DNA of 64,000 nt from Gp1-AA133 sp963850425 (GCA_963850425.1 CAWKLF010000003.1:364610-428609), one strand, 5' to 3'. Shown: positions 50,756-61,888, counted from the stretch's first letter. Notes: generated by a model from the sequence alone, not told the origin. Made by a program: numbers and translations.

Positions 50756-53200
50756 ATGTTCGAACGTTATACAGAGAAAGCCAGGCGCGTCATTTTTTTC
50801 GCGCGCTACGAGGCCAGCCAGTTCGGCTCTCCTTACATAGAGACCGAGCATCTTTTGCTGGGATTGTTGCGCGAGGACAAGGCCCTGACCAACCGCTTCC
50901 TGCGCTCTCACGCCTCGGTTGAATCGATTCGTAAACAAATTGAAGGACATACCACGATCCGGGAGAAGGTTTCGACCTCTGTCGACCTGCCTCTGAGCAA
51001 CGAATGCAAGCGCGTCCTGGCCTACGCAGCCGAGGAAGCCGAGCGACTGTCTCACAAGCATATTGGGACTGAGCATCTGTTGTTGGGTCTGCTGCGGGAA
51101 GAAAAGTGTTTTGCTGCGGAGATATTGCACGAACGCGGCCTGCGTCTGCCGACCATTCGCGAGGAACTCGCTCGCACCAGCCAGGAAAAAGCGCAGCCTC
51201 AGCGGCAGCGTGAGTCGTCCCTGCTTGCCGAGTTTTCGCGCGATCTGACACAGGCGGCCATGGACAGCCAACTGGATCCGCTGGTGGGCCGCGAAGGCGA
51301 AGTTGATCGTGTCATCCAGATTCTGTGCCGCCGTACCAAGAACAACCCGGTGCTGATCGGCGAACCAGGCGTGGGCAAGACCGCCATTGTAGAAGGTCTG
51401 GCGCAGCGCATCGCCGACGGTGAGGTTCCATCGTTCCTGGCCGACAAACGCATCCTGGCGCTCGATCTTTCGTTGATCGTGGCTGGCACCAAGTACCGAG
51501 GACAATTCGAAGAGCGTCTCAAGACCATCATGAAAGAGCTGATGGAGTCTCAGAATTCCATCATCTTCATTGATGAACTGCATACGCTGGTGGGGGCAGG
51601 CTCGGCGGAAGGTTCGCTGGACGCGGCCAACATCCTGAAGCCTGCGTTGTCACGAGGCGAGATCCAGTGCATTGGGGCCACGACACCGGGTGAGTATCGC
51701 AAGTCGATCGAAAAGGACCGGTCTCTCGAGCGGCGTTTTCAGGCAGTGAAAGTTCCGCCGCCGAACGAAGCGGACGCAACCAAAATTCTGTTCGGGATCA
51801 AGGACCGCTACGAGAAGTTCCACGCTGTCACCTATACGGACGACGCCATCAACTTTTCCGTATCACACTCGAACCGGTACATCCCGGACCGCTTTTTGCC
51901 GGACAAGGCGATCGACCTCATTGACGAGGCGGGTGCGCGCGTAAAGCTGCGCCAGACTTCGCTCCCCGAGGACATCACCGAAGTCCAGAAGCGAATCAAG
52001 TTCATCGTTCACCGGATGGAGAATGCCATCGCGAATCACGAGTTCGAGAAGGCGCGCTTCTACTCGGACGAAGAACGCAAAGAGCGCGAGAACCTGCGCG
52101 CTCTTCGCGAAAAATATCATCTCGACGAATCTTCTACCGGCGTGGTGGGCCGCGAAGACATCGAGGACGTCGTGTCCCGCTGGACCGGCGTGCCCATCAT
52201 GTCGATCAAGGAAGAGGAGTCTGCGAAGTTGCTGCGCATTGAAGAAGAATTGCACAAGCGCATCATCTCGCAGGACAAATCGATTGTGGCTCTTGCGCGT
52301 GCCATTCGCCGCAGCCGCGCCGGGCTCAAGAGCCCGAACCGGCCGATTGGATCGTTCCTGTTCCTCGGTCCCACGGGCGTCGGCAAGACCGAAGTTGCCC
52401 GCACCTTGGCGCAGTTCATGTTCGGCAGCGAGAAGTCGCTGGTACGCTTCGATATGTCGGAGTTCATGGAAAAGCACTCGGTCTCGAAGCTGATCGGCTC
52501 GCCTCCGGGATACGTGGGCTACGAAGAAGGCGGACAGTTGACGGAGCGCGTAAAGCGCGCCCCCTATTCCGTGGTGCTGCTGGACGAAATCGAGAAGGCC
52601 CACCCGGATGTCTTCAACATCCTGCTGCAGGTATTTGAAGACGGCCAGTTGAGCGACGGACTGGGAAACACGGTCGACTTCAAAAACACGATCATCATCA
52701 TGACGTCGAACATCGGGGCGCGGCACTTGCAGCGTCGCGAAGGATTGGGCTTCCAGTCGTCGAAGGAAGAGATGATTTCGGAGAAAGTCGAAGACCTCGT
52801 GAAAAACGAAGTCAAGCGCACTTTCAACCCGGAGTTCCTGAACCGCCTGGACGAGATTATTCTGTTCACCGCTCTGAGCGAGCAGGACCTGATCCAGATT
52901 CTCGAATTGATGGTCAATCAGCTGAACCAGAACCTGGCGCAGCGCTCGATCACCGTAACCGTGGCAGACGAAGCGAAGCGCTGGATCCTGAACCAGACCC
53001 TTACAGACCGAAGTTACGGCGCGCGTCCGTTGCGTCGCGCACTGCAGAAATACATCGAGGATCCGCTGTCCGAAGCACTGATCCAGGGAACGATCACTAC
53101 GCGCCCCGCGTTCATCGAGGTCTTCCTCGACGGCGACAAGCTGTACTATCGACCGGTGGACTCCGAGAAAGCGGAAGGGGTCCTGCTATACGAGAACTAG
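50756..53200 (+). CDS. clpC: ClpC, AAA+ chaperone/unfoldase of the Clp protease
   Basis: 814 residues, ATG behind AAGGGGGAAGGGG. Two Clp-N repeats (FERYTEKARRVIFFARYEAS, IGTEHLLLGLLREEKCFAAE); AAA1 with GEPGVGKTAIVEGLAQR and DELHTLVGAGSA; a UVR-like/M domain (NHEFEKARFYSDEERKEREN); AAA2 with GPTGVGKTEVARTLA and DEIEKAHPDVFN. ClpC unfolds substrates for ClpP and is linked to stress response. Intact and full-length. A strong terminator follows at 53,220. Confidence 0.95.
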   Translation: MFERYTEKARRVIFFARYEASQFGSPYIETEHLLLGLLREDKALTNRFLRSHASVESIRKQIEGHTTIREKVSTSVDLPLSNECKRVLAYAAEEAERLSHKHIGTEHLLLGLLREEKCFAAEILHERGLRLPTIREELARTSQEKAQPQRQRESSLLAEFSRDLTQAAMDSQLDPLVGREGEVDRVIQILCRRTKNNPVLIGEPGVGKTAIVEGLAQRIADGEVPSFLADKRILALDLSLIVAGTKYRGQFEERLKTIMKELMESQNSIIFIDELHTLVGAGSAEGSLDAANILKPALSRGEIQCIGATTPGEYRKSIEKDRSLERRFQAVKVPPPNEADATKILFGIKDRYEKFHAVTYTDDAINFSVSHSNRYIPDRFLPDKAIDLIDEAGARVKLRQTSLPEDITEVQKRIKFIVHRMENAIANHEFEKARFYSDEERKERENLRALREKYHLDESSTGVVGREDIEDVVSRWTGVPIMSIKEEESAKLLRIEEELHKRIISQDKSIVALARAIRRSRAGLKSPNRPIGSFLFLGPTGVGKTEVARTLAQFMFGSEKSLVRFDMSEFMEKHSVSKLIGSPPGYVGYEEGGQLTERVKRAPYSVVLLDEIEKAHPDVFNILLQVFEDGQLSDGLGNTVDFKNTIIIMTSNIGARHLQRREGLGFQSSKEEMISEKVEDLVKNEVKRTFNPEFLNRLDEIILFTALSEQDLIQILELMVNQLNQNLAQRSITVTVADEAKRWILNQTLTDRSYGARPLRRALQKYIEDPLSEALIQGTITTRPAFIEVFLDGDKLYYRPVDSEKAEGVLLYEN

Positions 53201-53219
53201 CTTTTAGCCATTAGGTCTT

Positions 53220-53252
53220 AGCCGCCGGCAAATGCTGGCGGCTTTTGTTTTT
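53220..53252 (+). terminator. intrinsic terminator after clpC
   Basis: AGCCGCCGGC-AAAT-GCTGGCGGCT (10-bp stem with one G-U) followed by TTTTGTTTTT, 19 bp after the clpC stop. The best-formed intrinsic terminator in the window. Confidence 0.88.
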
Positions 53253-53363
53253 ATGCGGCCTCAGTGCAGCCATGGCCTGAAGTACCCGCAGATTGTTTGC
53301 GACCTCGCCTGCTGTCAGTGAATCTACGCAATGTCTTGCTAGTAGTGTGGTCGGAGGGGTGTT

Positions 53364-53723
53364 ATGGAAAAGGTTAATGTCGCGGAAAAATTTGCGGGCA
53401 TCCCGGAAGCCTGGAAGCCACGCATTGCCGGGGAGCTCAATGGCCAGATGGTTAAGTTGGGCAAGTTCAAGGGGCCTTTTGTGTGGCACCACCACGAAAA
53501 CGAGGACGAGCTGTTCCTGGTCGTCAAGGGGCGTTTTCGCATGGAACTGGGCGACCGACATATCTGGCTTGAAGAAGGGGAATTCCTGATTGTCCCGCGC
53601 GGTGTAGAGCATCGGCCCGTGGCGGACGAGGAAGCATGGGTTTTGCTTTTTGAGCCCGCGTCCACGCTGAACACAGGAAACGTTAACAATGAACGAACTC
53701 TTCGCCAATTGGAGCACGTCTAG
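53364..53723 (+). CDS. small cupin-domain protein
   Basis: 119 residues from ATG 53,364. A single cupin fold: FVWHHHENEDELFLVVKGRF (metal-binding His-His-Glu), then EFLIVPRGVEHRPVADEEAW (distal His). Single-domain cupins of this length resemble the mannose-6-phosphate isomerase-like type and may bind a small ligand or catalyse isomerisation. Monocistronic between clpC and the lyase gene. Substrate unknown. Confidence 0.85.
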   Translation: MEKVNVAEKFAGIPEAWKPRIAGELNGQMVKLGKFKGPFVWHHHENEDELFLVVKGRFRMELGDRHIWLEEGEFLIVPRGVEHRPVADEEAWVLLFEPASTLNTGNVNNERTLRQLEHV

Positions 53724-53803
53724 CATCTGCTGAATGAGCGGGCAACTTGCAAGACTTTAACTAGGCGTCTCTAAACGTTCGGTTGAAGTGTGGCATTCCA
53801 ACT

Positions 53804-54742
53804 ATGGATCTGAGCCTGGCGAATATTGAACGCGCCGCAGCCGTAATCGATCCGGTCTTTCGCAACAGCCCTCAGTTTGTGGACGACCAGCTGTCTACCG
53901 CACTGGGGCGGAGGACGATCCTCAAGGTCGAGACCGCGAATCCCATTCGCAGTTTCAAGGGCAGAGGCGCGGATTTTCTGCTTCGCACGTTTGATCCAAA
54001 ACAGAAAGCGGTATGCGCGTCGGCGGGTAATTTCGGACAGGCCATCGCCTACGCCGGACGCAGACGCAGCATCGCGGTCGAGGTGTTCGTTCCGACAAAC
54101 GCCAATCCTCTGAAGATTGCACGGATGCGTTCGTTCGGTGCCACGGTCATCGCCATTGGATCAGACTTTGACGACGCCAAACAGCACGCCCGACAGCACG
54201 TCGATCAGCACTCCGAATGTGTCTTCGTCGAAGACGGACATGACCCAGCAATTGCCGAAGGGGCGGGAACCATCGGCCTTGAGCTTTTGAAAGCAGGCAC
54301 GACGGACGCCGTCATCGTGCCGCTCGGTGATGGGGCATTGATCACCGGTATCGCAATGTGGGTGAAGGAGCATTCGCCTCGCACAAGAATTGTGGGCGTC
54401 TGTGCAGAAAGCGCCGCTGCAATGGAGGTAAGCTGGCGGACGGGCCGCGCTATCTCGATCGCCACTGCCGATACCATCGCCGACGGGATCGCGGTGCGCG
54501 TGCCCGTCGCAGCATCAGTGGAACGCATCATCTCCCTGGTCGATGACATCGTGCTGGTCAGCGATGCCCAAATGCTCGACGCCATGCGCCTCGCCGCCTC
54601 GACGCTGGGACTTTTACTCGAACCTGCAGGCGCCGCCGGCTTAGCTGCCATTCGTGCGCACAAAATCGCCGGCGATCAAATCGCCACTATTCTGACGGGT
54701 AGCAACATTCATCCCGACCTGTTCGCCAAGCTGTTCACGTAA
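53804..54742 (+). CDS. PLP-dependent threonine/serine dehydratase-like enzyme
   Basis: 312 residues from ATG 53,804 (a TTG at 53,783 would add seven). Fold-type II PLP enzyme: ANPIRSFKGRGADFL (Schiff-base Lys in SFKGRG), CASAGNFGQAIAYAGRR (substrate loop), VPLGDGALITGIAMW (PLP phosphate loop, GDGAL in place of GGGGL), and EPAGAAGLAAI. Most similar in layout to threonine ammonia-lyase/diaminopropionate-type lyases. The GDGAL phosphate loop variant makes the exact substrate uncertain. Confidence 0.85.
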   Translation: MDLSLANIERAAAVIDPVFRNSPQFVDDQLSTALGRRTILKVETANPIRSFKGRGADFLLRTFDPKQKAVCASAGNFGQAIAYAGRRRSIAVEVFVPTNANPLKIARMRSFGATVIAIGSDFDDAKQHARQHVDQHSECVFVEDGHDPAIAEGAGTIGLELLKAGTTDAVIVPLGDGALITGIAMWVKEHSPRTRIVGVCAESAAAMEVSWRTGRAISIATADTIADGIAVRVPVAASVERIISLVDDIVLVSDAQMLDAMRLAASTLGLLLEPAGAAGLAAIRAHKIAGDQIATILTGSNIHPDLFAKLFT

Positions 54743-54997
54743 CTGACATCCTCGTAGCGGTCTCCAATCGAACTTGGCAAGCAGTTACCGACGGGCCAGG
54801 CGGAATCGCAAGTCTTTATGTATCATAATCTTAGCGCCCTCGCGCTCGCCGCAAAGTGCGGTAATGTATTCCCGCCTTGGTACATCGTCTTCGGTGACTT
54901 TTGAAAAACAGTGTCGGCCTGCAAGATAGGTCGGGTACCAAAATCCGCCTCTGCCTCTATCCACCTCCCCGACAGAGTGCTGCGAACACAAACTTTT

Positions 54998-55893
54998 ATG
55001 TCCGAGCACGATCAAAATCTCGAGGTGGATCCGGCGGGCGAGAGTTGGACATGGCTCGTAGGCACGAGTGCAGCAGTGTTCCTGCTGGTTTCGACGGGGC
55101 TGCTTCTACACTTCTACGCTCCCGCCCCGACCAACGACCTTCAGGATCAGGTGCGAATGCTGAACCAGCAGGTGCAGTTGCTCAAGCAAGAGCAGGCCAT
55201 GCCGGTCGTGGTCTTGAATCGGTATCGTAATTCAATTTGCTATGTGTTCGGCGTTTACCAGGTGGGATTTGCCAACCAGCCTGCGCGGCTGCGTGCCCGA
55301 GTATCTGGCACCGGCTTCATCGTTGCCAATGGACTTATGGCGACCAATCGGCACGTCTCGGAACCATGGTATGGCGATCCAGAAGCCGACGCGCTGATCC
55401 GGCGCGGAGCCGTTCCGACGCTGGAAAAACTAGTTGCATTTTTCCCCGGGTCTCCTACCGCGTTTGAGCTGACACCCACGGTGGTCTCAGCACGCAGCGA
55501 TCTAGCCATTCTTCACGTTGAATTTTCGCAGGCCACTCGCAATCTGGAACCGTTGCCTCTCGCGAAACAGCCCACACCTCCCGGGGAACTGGTCACTGTG
55601 ATTGGATACCCGATGGGAGTGGCGGGCATGGTCGCGAAGTCGCCGACCGAGGTGTACGAGCGACTCGCCTATCGCCACGACGACATTGGCGCCGCCAGCG
55701 AACTGGCAGCTCTCTCGCTGATCCGCCCCTCCGCCACGGTCGGACACCTGGGAGACGTGGTGGGCGACAAGCTGATCTATGACGCCCCTACTGCCCACGG
55801 CGGCAGCGGAGGACCAGTCTTCAACTCCGAAGGCCAGGTGATTGGCATCAATTCCGCCTATATCGACGGCTTCTCGGGTGGCACCCTCATCCT
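54998..55893 (+). CDS. membrane-anchored trypsin-like serine protease, 3' end cut at the assembly junction
   Basis: About 300 residues from ATG 54,998 (the frame is open further up). One N-terminal TM (WLVGTSAAVFLLVSTGLLL), a short coiled coil (DQVRMLNQQVQLLKQEQ), then an S1/DegP-like domain with TNRHVSEPW (His), SDLAILHVE (Asp) and HGGSGGPVFNSEGQV (Ser). After GINSAYIDGFSGGTL the expected last strand and C-terminus are replaced by LILK and a stop shared with the foreign sequence that begins there. No PDZ domain is present. The protein probably continued beyond the join in the true genome. Confidence 0.8.
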
Positions 55894-57369
55894 GAAGTGA
55901 CCGTGTACATCGTGAACGCGTTCAGATAGCCGATCATCATCGACTGGCGCGCGATTTCCTTGGCGACCTTGGCGAGGCCCGGCACGGTGTCGAAGTCCCA
56001 CGCGCCGGTCAGGCCCGGCGTCGCAAGCGCGCGATTATAGGGCGTGATCATCTCGGTCATCCGGCTGTAGTTGGCGCCGGAGGTGCGCACGATTTCGGCG
56101 ATCGACAGCGAGATGAAGAAGCTCGATCCGATGTTGCGCAGCAGATGGAAGATCGCGGACGCCTCCGCATAATGTCTGGCGTCCAGCGTGCCGAACGCGA
56201 CCGCCGTGATCGGCACCCAGACGATGCCGACGGCAAATCCCTGGATGACGCTGTTGACGACCAGGATCTCCATCGTGACGTTGAGATCGAAGCGTCAGCA
56301 TCCAAACTCCGGCCGCGGTCTGCAGGCCGAAGCCGAACGCCATGCTGATGCGCGGGTCGATCCGGCTCATGAAGCCCGCGATCATGAAGCCGACCAGCAT
56401 TCCGACGCCGCGGGATCCGATCACCTGTCCGACCAGCGCATCGGGATAGCCGGCCTGCTGCTGCAGCAGAGGGGGCAGCAGCACCATCGGCGTGAAATTC
56501 AGCATGCCGTAGATGGTCACCAGCGCCAGTCCGATCGCATAGTTGCGGTCGGACAGCAGCTTCAGGTTCACGAACGGATTGCGGGCGCCGAGGCTGTGCA
56601 CCAGGAAAACATAGAACGCGATCGCCGCGATCAGGCATTCGATCACGATCTCGGTCGAGTCGAACCAGTCGAGCCGGACGCCGCGCGCCAGCACGAGCTG
56701 AACCGCGGCAAGCGCCGTCGCCAGCGCGATGAAGCCGGTCCAGTCGAAGCGGACCTTCGTCAGCTCGTTGTCGGCAGGCAGCGTCCAGGCCATGCCGATG
56801 GTGGCGCAGATCCCGACCGGCACCAGCATGTAGAACGACCAGCGCCAGCTGTGCATCTCGGCGAGATAGCCGCCGAGCACCGGACCGAACACGGGCGCGA
56901 CCGCGACCGCCATGCCGAAGATCGACATCACCATCGTATGCTGGCGGCGCGGGAAGGTGGCGAACAGGATCGACTGCGACAGCGGCACCAGCGGCGCGCC
57001 GGCGCCGCCTTGCAGGATGCGCCACAACACCAGCATCTCGAGCGATTGCGCCATGCCGCAAAGCAGCGTCGCGAGCGTGAAACATCCGACCGACCAGACC
57101 ATGACGCGTTTGGTGCCGAAGCGCGACACCAGCCAGCCCGTCATCGGCGTCACCACCGCGGTCGCCAGGATGTTGAAGGTCATGGCCCAGGCGATCTCGT
57201 CCTGGGTCGCCGACAGCGCGCCCTGCATCTGCGGCAGGATGGTCGAGGTCGTGAGCAGCGCCGTGCCGTACAGCGACGAGCCGAGCACGACGGTCACCAG
57301 CGTCAAATATCGCTGCGCCGCGGACATCGTCCCGGCGGCGTCCTCGGCTTCCATGGTTGCGGAGCTCAA
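55894..57369 (-). pseudogene. emrB: EmrB/DHA2-type multidrug MFS transporter, truncated and frameshifted
   Basis: The start frame (56,035-57,369) gives TM1-TM11 of a 14-TM drug/H+ antiporter: YLTLVTVVLGSSLYGTALLT, TPMTGWLVSRFGTKRVMVWS (motif A) and ILQGGAGAPLVPLSQSILF (motif C-like). Near 56,285 the frame shifts; the remaining frame gives LVVNSVIQGFAVGIVWVPIT to MIGYLNAFTMYTV and stops at the junction, so the last TM and tail are absent. It pairs with the divergent HlyD/EmrA-type gene past marR, forming an RND-independent efflux system. Broken by an indel and by the contig join. Confidence 0.8.
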
Positions 57370-57446
57370 GGTGATGTCCCTTGCGGCAGTCGATGGTGAG
57401 ATACTAACCTAGCTTACTAATTTCAGCCGGCGGCTACAACAGCGGC

Positions 57447-57895
57447 ATGCCTAATACCGACGAATATATTGGGGTCGTGATTTCCGACGTTGCCCGGCTG
57501 CTGCGGACGGAGTTCGATCGCCGCGTGCGCCGCCTCGGCATCACGCGCGGCGCAATGGCTGGTCTTGACCCGCCTGCACCGCCGCCCCGGCGCATCGCAT
57601 TCCGAACTGGCCGAGATGATGGAAGTGGAGAAGGCGACCGCCGGCCGCATGATCGACCGGCTGGTGGCAAATGGCTGGGTTGAACGCCGCACCGCAGCGC
57701 GACGACCGCCGCGTCAAGCGGGTGTATCTGACGCGCGAGGCCGAACGGGTGCACAAGCGCATCTGGCGCGTGGCCGAAGATACGGTCAACGCCGCGCTCG
57801 CCGATCTCTCCGGCGCCGGAGAGCAAGCAGTTGATGAGCCTGCTGCAGCGCATCAAGAAAACACTGGTGTCGGCGGATGACGGCGAGGGGACGGA
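57447..57895 (+). pseudogene. MarR-family regulator, multiple frameshifts
   Basis: Pieces in three frames make one ~150-aa MarR: EYIGVVISDVARLLRTEFDR; then QWLVLTRLHRRPGASHSELA and EKATAGRMIDRLVANGWVER (winged helix); then RDDRRVKRVYLTREAERVHK and MSLLQRIKKTLVSADDGEG. It is divergent from emrB (78-bp gap) and upstream of the HlyD gene. This is the usual place for a repressor of the efflux operon. At least three single-base indels are needed, so the coordinates are approximate. Confidence 0.75.
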
Positions 57896-57966
57896 GCGTT
57901 GTGCGACGGCCCGCCCGCAAGCGGGCTTCAGGCGCGAACGGCCGGCACAACGGCAGGGCCGCGCCA

Positions 57967-59046
57967 TGACGAAGCGGATGAAGCAATTGGCGCTGGTCGG
58001 CGTGCCCGTGCTGGTGCTGGCGGGGGCGCTGATCGCGTGGCTGCAGGGCGGCCGCCACATCTCGACCGAGAACGCGTTCGTCAAGGCCGATATCGCCCAG
58101 ATCGCCAGCGAGGTTCCCGGCCGCATCACCGAGGTGCGCATCCACGATCATTCGGCCGTTGCCGCCGGCGACGTGCTGGTCCGCCTCGATCCCGACGCCC
58201 TACCAGCTGGCGCTCGCCAAGGCCGAAGCCGAAATCGATTCCGCGCGCGCCGCGGTCGAGCAGCTCAAGGCCAGCCTGCACGAGATCCGGGCCGAAGCCA
58301 CGAGAGGCGGAGAACAAGCTGGCGTATCTGCAGACGCAGGCCAAGCGCCAGCGCGAGCTGTCCGGTCGCGGCGTAACGTCGGCCGCGAAGCTCGAGCAGT
58401 CCAACAGCGAGGAGCAGGAGGGCGAGGACGCTCGCAGTATTGCACCAGCGGATCGCGCGCGTGGAAGCAGCACTTGGTGGAAAGCCCGACAGGCCGACCG
58501 ATCAATTTGCGGCCGTCCGCGAGAAGCTGGCGTTGCGCGATCGCGCGGCGCTGGACCTTGCCTATACCGAGATCAAGGCGCCGAAGGCCGGCGTCGTCGT
58601 CAATTTCAGGCTTCAGCTCGGCGAGCAGGTCAAGGCGCAGACGCCGCTGTTCGCGTTGGTCACCGACCGCCGGCCCTGGCTGGAAGCCAACTTCAAGGAG
58701 ACCGACCTCACCCACGTGACGGTCGGGGCAGAAAGCCAAGGTCGTGCTCGACATGCATCCCGACGTCACCTGGGACGCCGAAGTGGAAAGCATCAGTCCG
58801 GCGACCGGCGCGGAGTTCGCGATCCTGCCGGCGCAAAACGCCTCGGGCAATTGGGTGAAGGTCGTGCAGCGCCTGCCGGTACGGCTGCGGCTGATCGAAC
58901 AGCCCGGCGAGCCGCCTCTGCGCGCCGGCATGACCGCCTATGTCAGTATCGACACCGGACGCACCCGCAGCCTCTCGAGCCTGTTCGGCGGCGGCTCTGC
59001 GGTTGCGGCGCGCCCCAAACCGCAACAGACAATCAAGACCGAATGA
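57967..59046 (+). pseudogene. emrA: HlyD/EmrA-type membrane fusion protein, multiple frameshifts
   Basis: Frames joined by indels: TM anchor LALVGVPVLVLAGALIAWLQ; the lipoyl half ISTENAFVKADIAQIASEVP and GDVLVRLDPD; coiled coil with LAYLQTQAKRQRELSGRGVT; second half YTEIKAPKAGVVVNFRLQLG and RRPWLEANFKETDLTHVTVG; C-terminus PVRLRLIEQPGEPPLRAGMT. It is the periplasmic partner of the EmrB transporter encoded divergently. At least four breaks. Confidence 0.78.
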
Positions 59047-59218
59047 TTGGCCGTGAGCAATGAGCGGTTAGCATCTCATCCATACGGCGGAAACCTTCAA
59101 CATTTCAGGAATGGCCGCTTCCGGCGCAAACCGGACATTGCCAAAACATTGACATCAGCTAAACCAGTGTCTCCATCGATCTGGAACGTCTCTTCAACGG
59201 CTGAAACGGGAGCTGACG

Positions 59219-60083
59219 ATGGCTTTTGCCACTACCGATGACGCGGTCCGGCTATACTACGAGGAAACTGGAAGCGGATCGCCGATCATCTTCGTCCATG
59301 AATTCGCCGGCGACCATCGCAGCTGGGAACAGCAGCTTCAGCATTTTGGCCGGCGCTACCGCGCCATCACCTATGCCGCGCGCGGTTATCCGCCATCAGA
59401 CGTGCCGGAGGATCCGGCGTCCTACAGCCAGAATCGCGCGGCCGACGACATTCTAGCGGTGCTTGATCATCTCGGTATTCAGAAGGCGCATGTCTGTGGC
59501 CTCTCGATGGGTGGTTTCGCGGCGCTGCATTTCGGCTTTCGCCATCCGTCCCGGGCCTTGTCGTTGTGCGTGGCTGGCTGCGGCTATGGCGCCGAATTGG
59601 ATATGCGTGAGCAGTTTCGCGCCGAAGCCGACGCCGTAGTAGCGTCGCTCCGGGCCGATGGAATGGCGGCATTTGCTTCGCGTTATGCCTACGGCCCAAC
59701 CCGCGTGCAGTTCGAAGCCAAGGACCCGCGCGGTTTTGCGGTGTTCAAAAAGGCGCTGGCCGGACATTCGGCCCTCGGTGCCATCAACACCCAGCTCGGC
59801 TGCCAAAAGGAGCGTCCTCGCTGTACCATCTGCAAGACGAGATGGCCGGCCTTACGGTGCCGACCCTGATCCTTACCGGCGACGAGGACTGGCCCTGCCT
59901 GGCGCCCGCGTTGCTGATGAAGCGCAAATCCCATCGGCGGCGCTCTCGGTGATGCCGAATTGCGGGCATACCATCAATCTCGAAGCGCCAGACCTGTTCA
60001 ACACCATCGTCGGCGACTTCTTGGCCCAGGTCGTGCCGGTCGCTGGCCAACGCGCGATCCGCGGGCGATGTCGGGCTCCATAA
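59219..60083 (+). pseudogene. alpha/beta hydrolase, frameshifted near the 3' end
   Basis: 216 residues in the first frame: YEETGSGSPIIFVHEFAGDH, the oxyanion area, nucleophile elbow CGLSMGGFAALHFGFRHPSR (Ser in GLSMGG), then a lid region. Frames shift near 59,800 and ~59,920; TVPTLILTGDEDWPC (acid) and SVMPNCGHTINLEAPDLFNT (His) complete the triad. Similar to esterase/haloalkane-dehalogenase-like hydrolases; substrate unknown. The upstream gap 59,047-59,218 has nothing firm. Confidence 0.75.
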
Positions 60084-60160
60084 CCGGCATTCGCTGATAA
60101 TGCGGACAGTGCACTCAGATTTAAATCGCGTCTCAACGGCCGGCCGTCTATGGTGCGCTG

Positions 60161-60522
60161 ATGTCGCGCCTCGTGTTTCCATTGATTGCTATCGTCCTGT
60201 CGCTGCTGCCGGCCGTCGCGCCGGCTGCGCCGGCTCATAAACGGCCGGCGCCACGCTGGCACGGATACGGCTTCCTGCCGGGCTATCGTCAGCCGCCGAA
60301 TAACAGCCATGCCGCCTTACGCCGCAGAAAGCTTCGGCTTCGCGCATGGCGCGCCACAACCAGCGCCCTTGGTATATCGATCCAGTCCCGGAATATTACG
60401 GGTACGACGGCGACTGGCACTATTTCGGCCGGCCCGGCTTTTACGGCGGTCGCTACAATGGCGGCAGCTTCGGCCCTTGCTGGACGCGGACGCCGATCGG
60501 TCCGGTCTGGAATTGCGGCTGA
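60161..60522 (+). pseudogene. small secreted Tyr/Gly-rich protein, frameshifted
   Basis: A signal peptide (LIAIVLSLLPAVAPAAPA) and ~45 residues are in one frame. The C-terminal part is RPWYIDPVPEYYGYDGDWHY, then FGRPGFYGGRYNGGSFGPCW and a final WNCG stop, in another frame starting near 60,346. Small secreted proteins of this type are common in Bradyrhizobiaceae; function unknown. Confidence 0.55.
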
Positions 60523-60691
60523 TCAAGCCATTGCCTAAAGACCGCGCGCGTGTGCATCCGTTTGCCGGCAGCGGCGGCGACCACGGTCCACGCAATGTGC
60601 GCCGGCTGGCTACGGCGGACACCATTGACGCCGTCGAGCGGAGACACGACATATCCTTAACCGTCGATCCAGGTCACTGCCGGAGCAAGAT

Positions 60692-61888
60692 ATGAACGCG
60701 CCGCCAAACATCGATCCCGTCACCGCGCATCCTGACAACGACGTCGTGCACTGGCTGATCAACGACACGCGCGATGAGCGCTTCATCGACAATATTTTCG
60801 CCGAACTGTGTATCCGGCTCCAGCGCGCGGGCATTCCCGTCAAGCGGGCGACGCTTCATATGCTGATCCAGCATCCGCAATGGCTCGGCGCCCGGATCAT
60901 GTGGGCCGACGGGATGCGCGAGGCCGAGATCGCGCGGGTCGACTACGATGTCAGGGAGCGATCCGAATATATCGGCAGTCCCGCCAACGAAATCCATGAC
61001 GGCGCCACCGAGGTGCGCGAGAATCTCGAACGCGATGCCTCGCGGGCCGCAAGCACGCCGTCTATGACGAGATGCGGGCGAAAGGCCTGACCGATTATGT
61101 GGCATGGCCGCTGTACCATACGCTCGGCAAGCGGCACATCGTGACCTTTGCGACCGACCGGCCGGAGGTTTCGACGACGCGCATATCGCCGGCCTGTTGA
61201 AACTGTTGCCGGCGCTGGCGCTGGTCAGCGAAATCCGGATCAAGAATCGCCTGGCGCGAACGCTGCTCGAAACCTATGTCGGGTCGCATGCCGGCGAACT
61301 CATTCTGGCCGGCGCCACCCGGCGCGGCAGCGGGACGACGGTGCGCGCCGCCATCATGATCTGCGATCTGCGCGATTTCACCGGGATCTCCGACAACTGG
61401 CCGCGCGATGACGTCATCGATCTCCTGAACGGCTATTTCGACGCGATGTCGGAGCCGATCGCGCGGCATGGCGGGGAAATACTGAAATTCATCGGCGACG
61501 GCCTGCTCGCGATTTTTCCGCTCAGCGAGCCCAGGCCTGCGCAAATCTGCTGCATGCCGTGTCCGAGGCCCGTCAGGCCATGGCGGCCCTGAACGAGAAG
61601 AACAGCGAAACCGGCCGTGCGCCGCTGAATTACGGCATCGGCGTCCACGTCGGCGACGTCATGTACGGCAATATCGGGTCGCGCACCCGGCTCGACTTCA
61701 CGGTCATCGGTCCTGCGGTCAACATGGCGTCGCGTCTCGAAACCCTCACCAAGCAATTGGGGAGAACCGTGCTGCTGTCCCGCGCGTTCGCCGACTTCGT
61801 CGAAAGCGATTTCGATCTCGAACGCGTCGGCGAACATCCGGTGCGCGGCTTCAACGACCCGATCGAGCTGTTTGCCTATCACGGCTGA
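60692..61888 (+). pseudogene. class III adenylate/guanylate cyclase, frameshifted
   Basis: The first frame (NDVVHWLINDTRDERFIDNI, VDYDVRERSEYIGSPANEIH) is an N-terminal sensory region. After breaks near 61,040 and 61,190 the catalytic domain follows: AAIMICDLRDFTGISDNWPR (first metal Asp), GGEILKFIGDGLLAIFPL (second metal Asp), then after a break near 61,550, YGIGVHVGDVMYGNIGSRTR and TVIGPAVNMASRLETLTKQL. Makes cAMP or cGMP; substrate not decidable. The last part (61,559-61,888) is intact. Confidence 0.8.

Noticed and set aside
50591..51583. 330-codon minus-strand frame opposite clpC
   Set aside because: Mirrors the Clp-N and AAA1 coding region; Gln/Leu/Arg-rich shadow.
56188..57399. Long plus-strand frame of ~403 codons opposite the EmrB gene
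   Set aside because: Arg/His/Gln-rich composition, no start with ribosome-binding site, and it exactly mirrors the GC-rich transporter gene: an antisense shadow.
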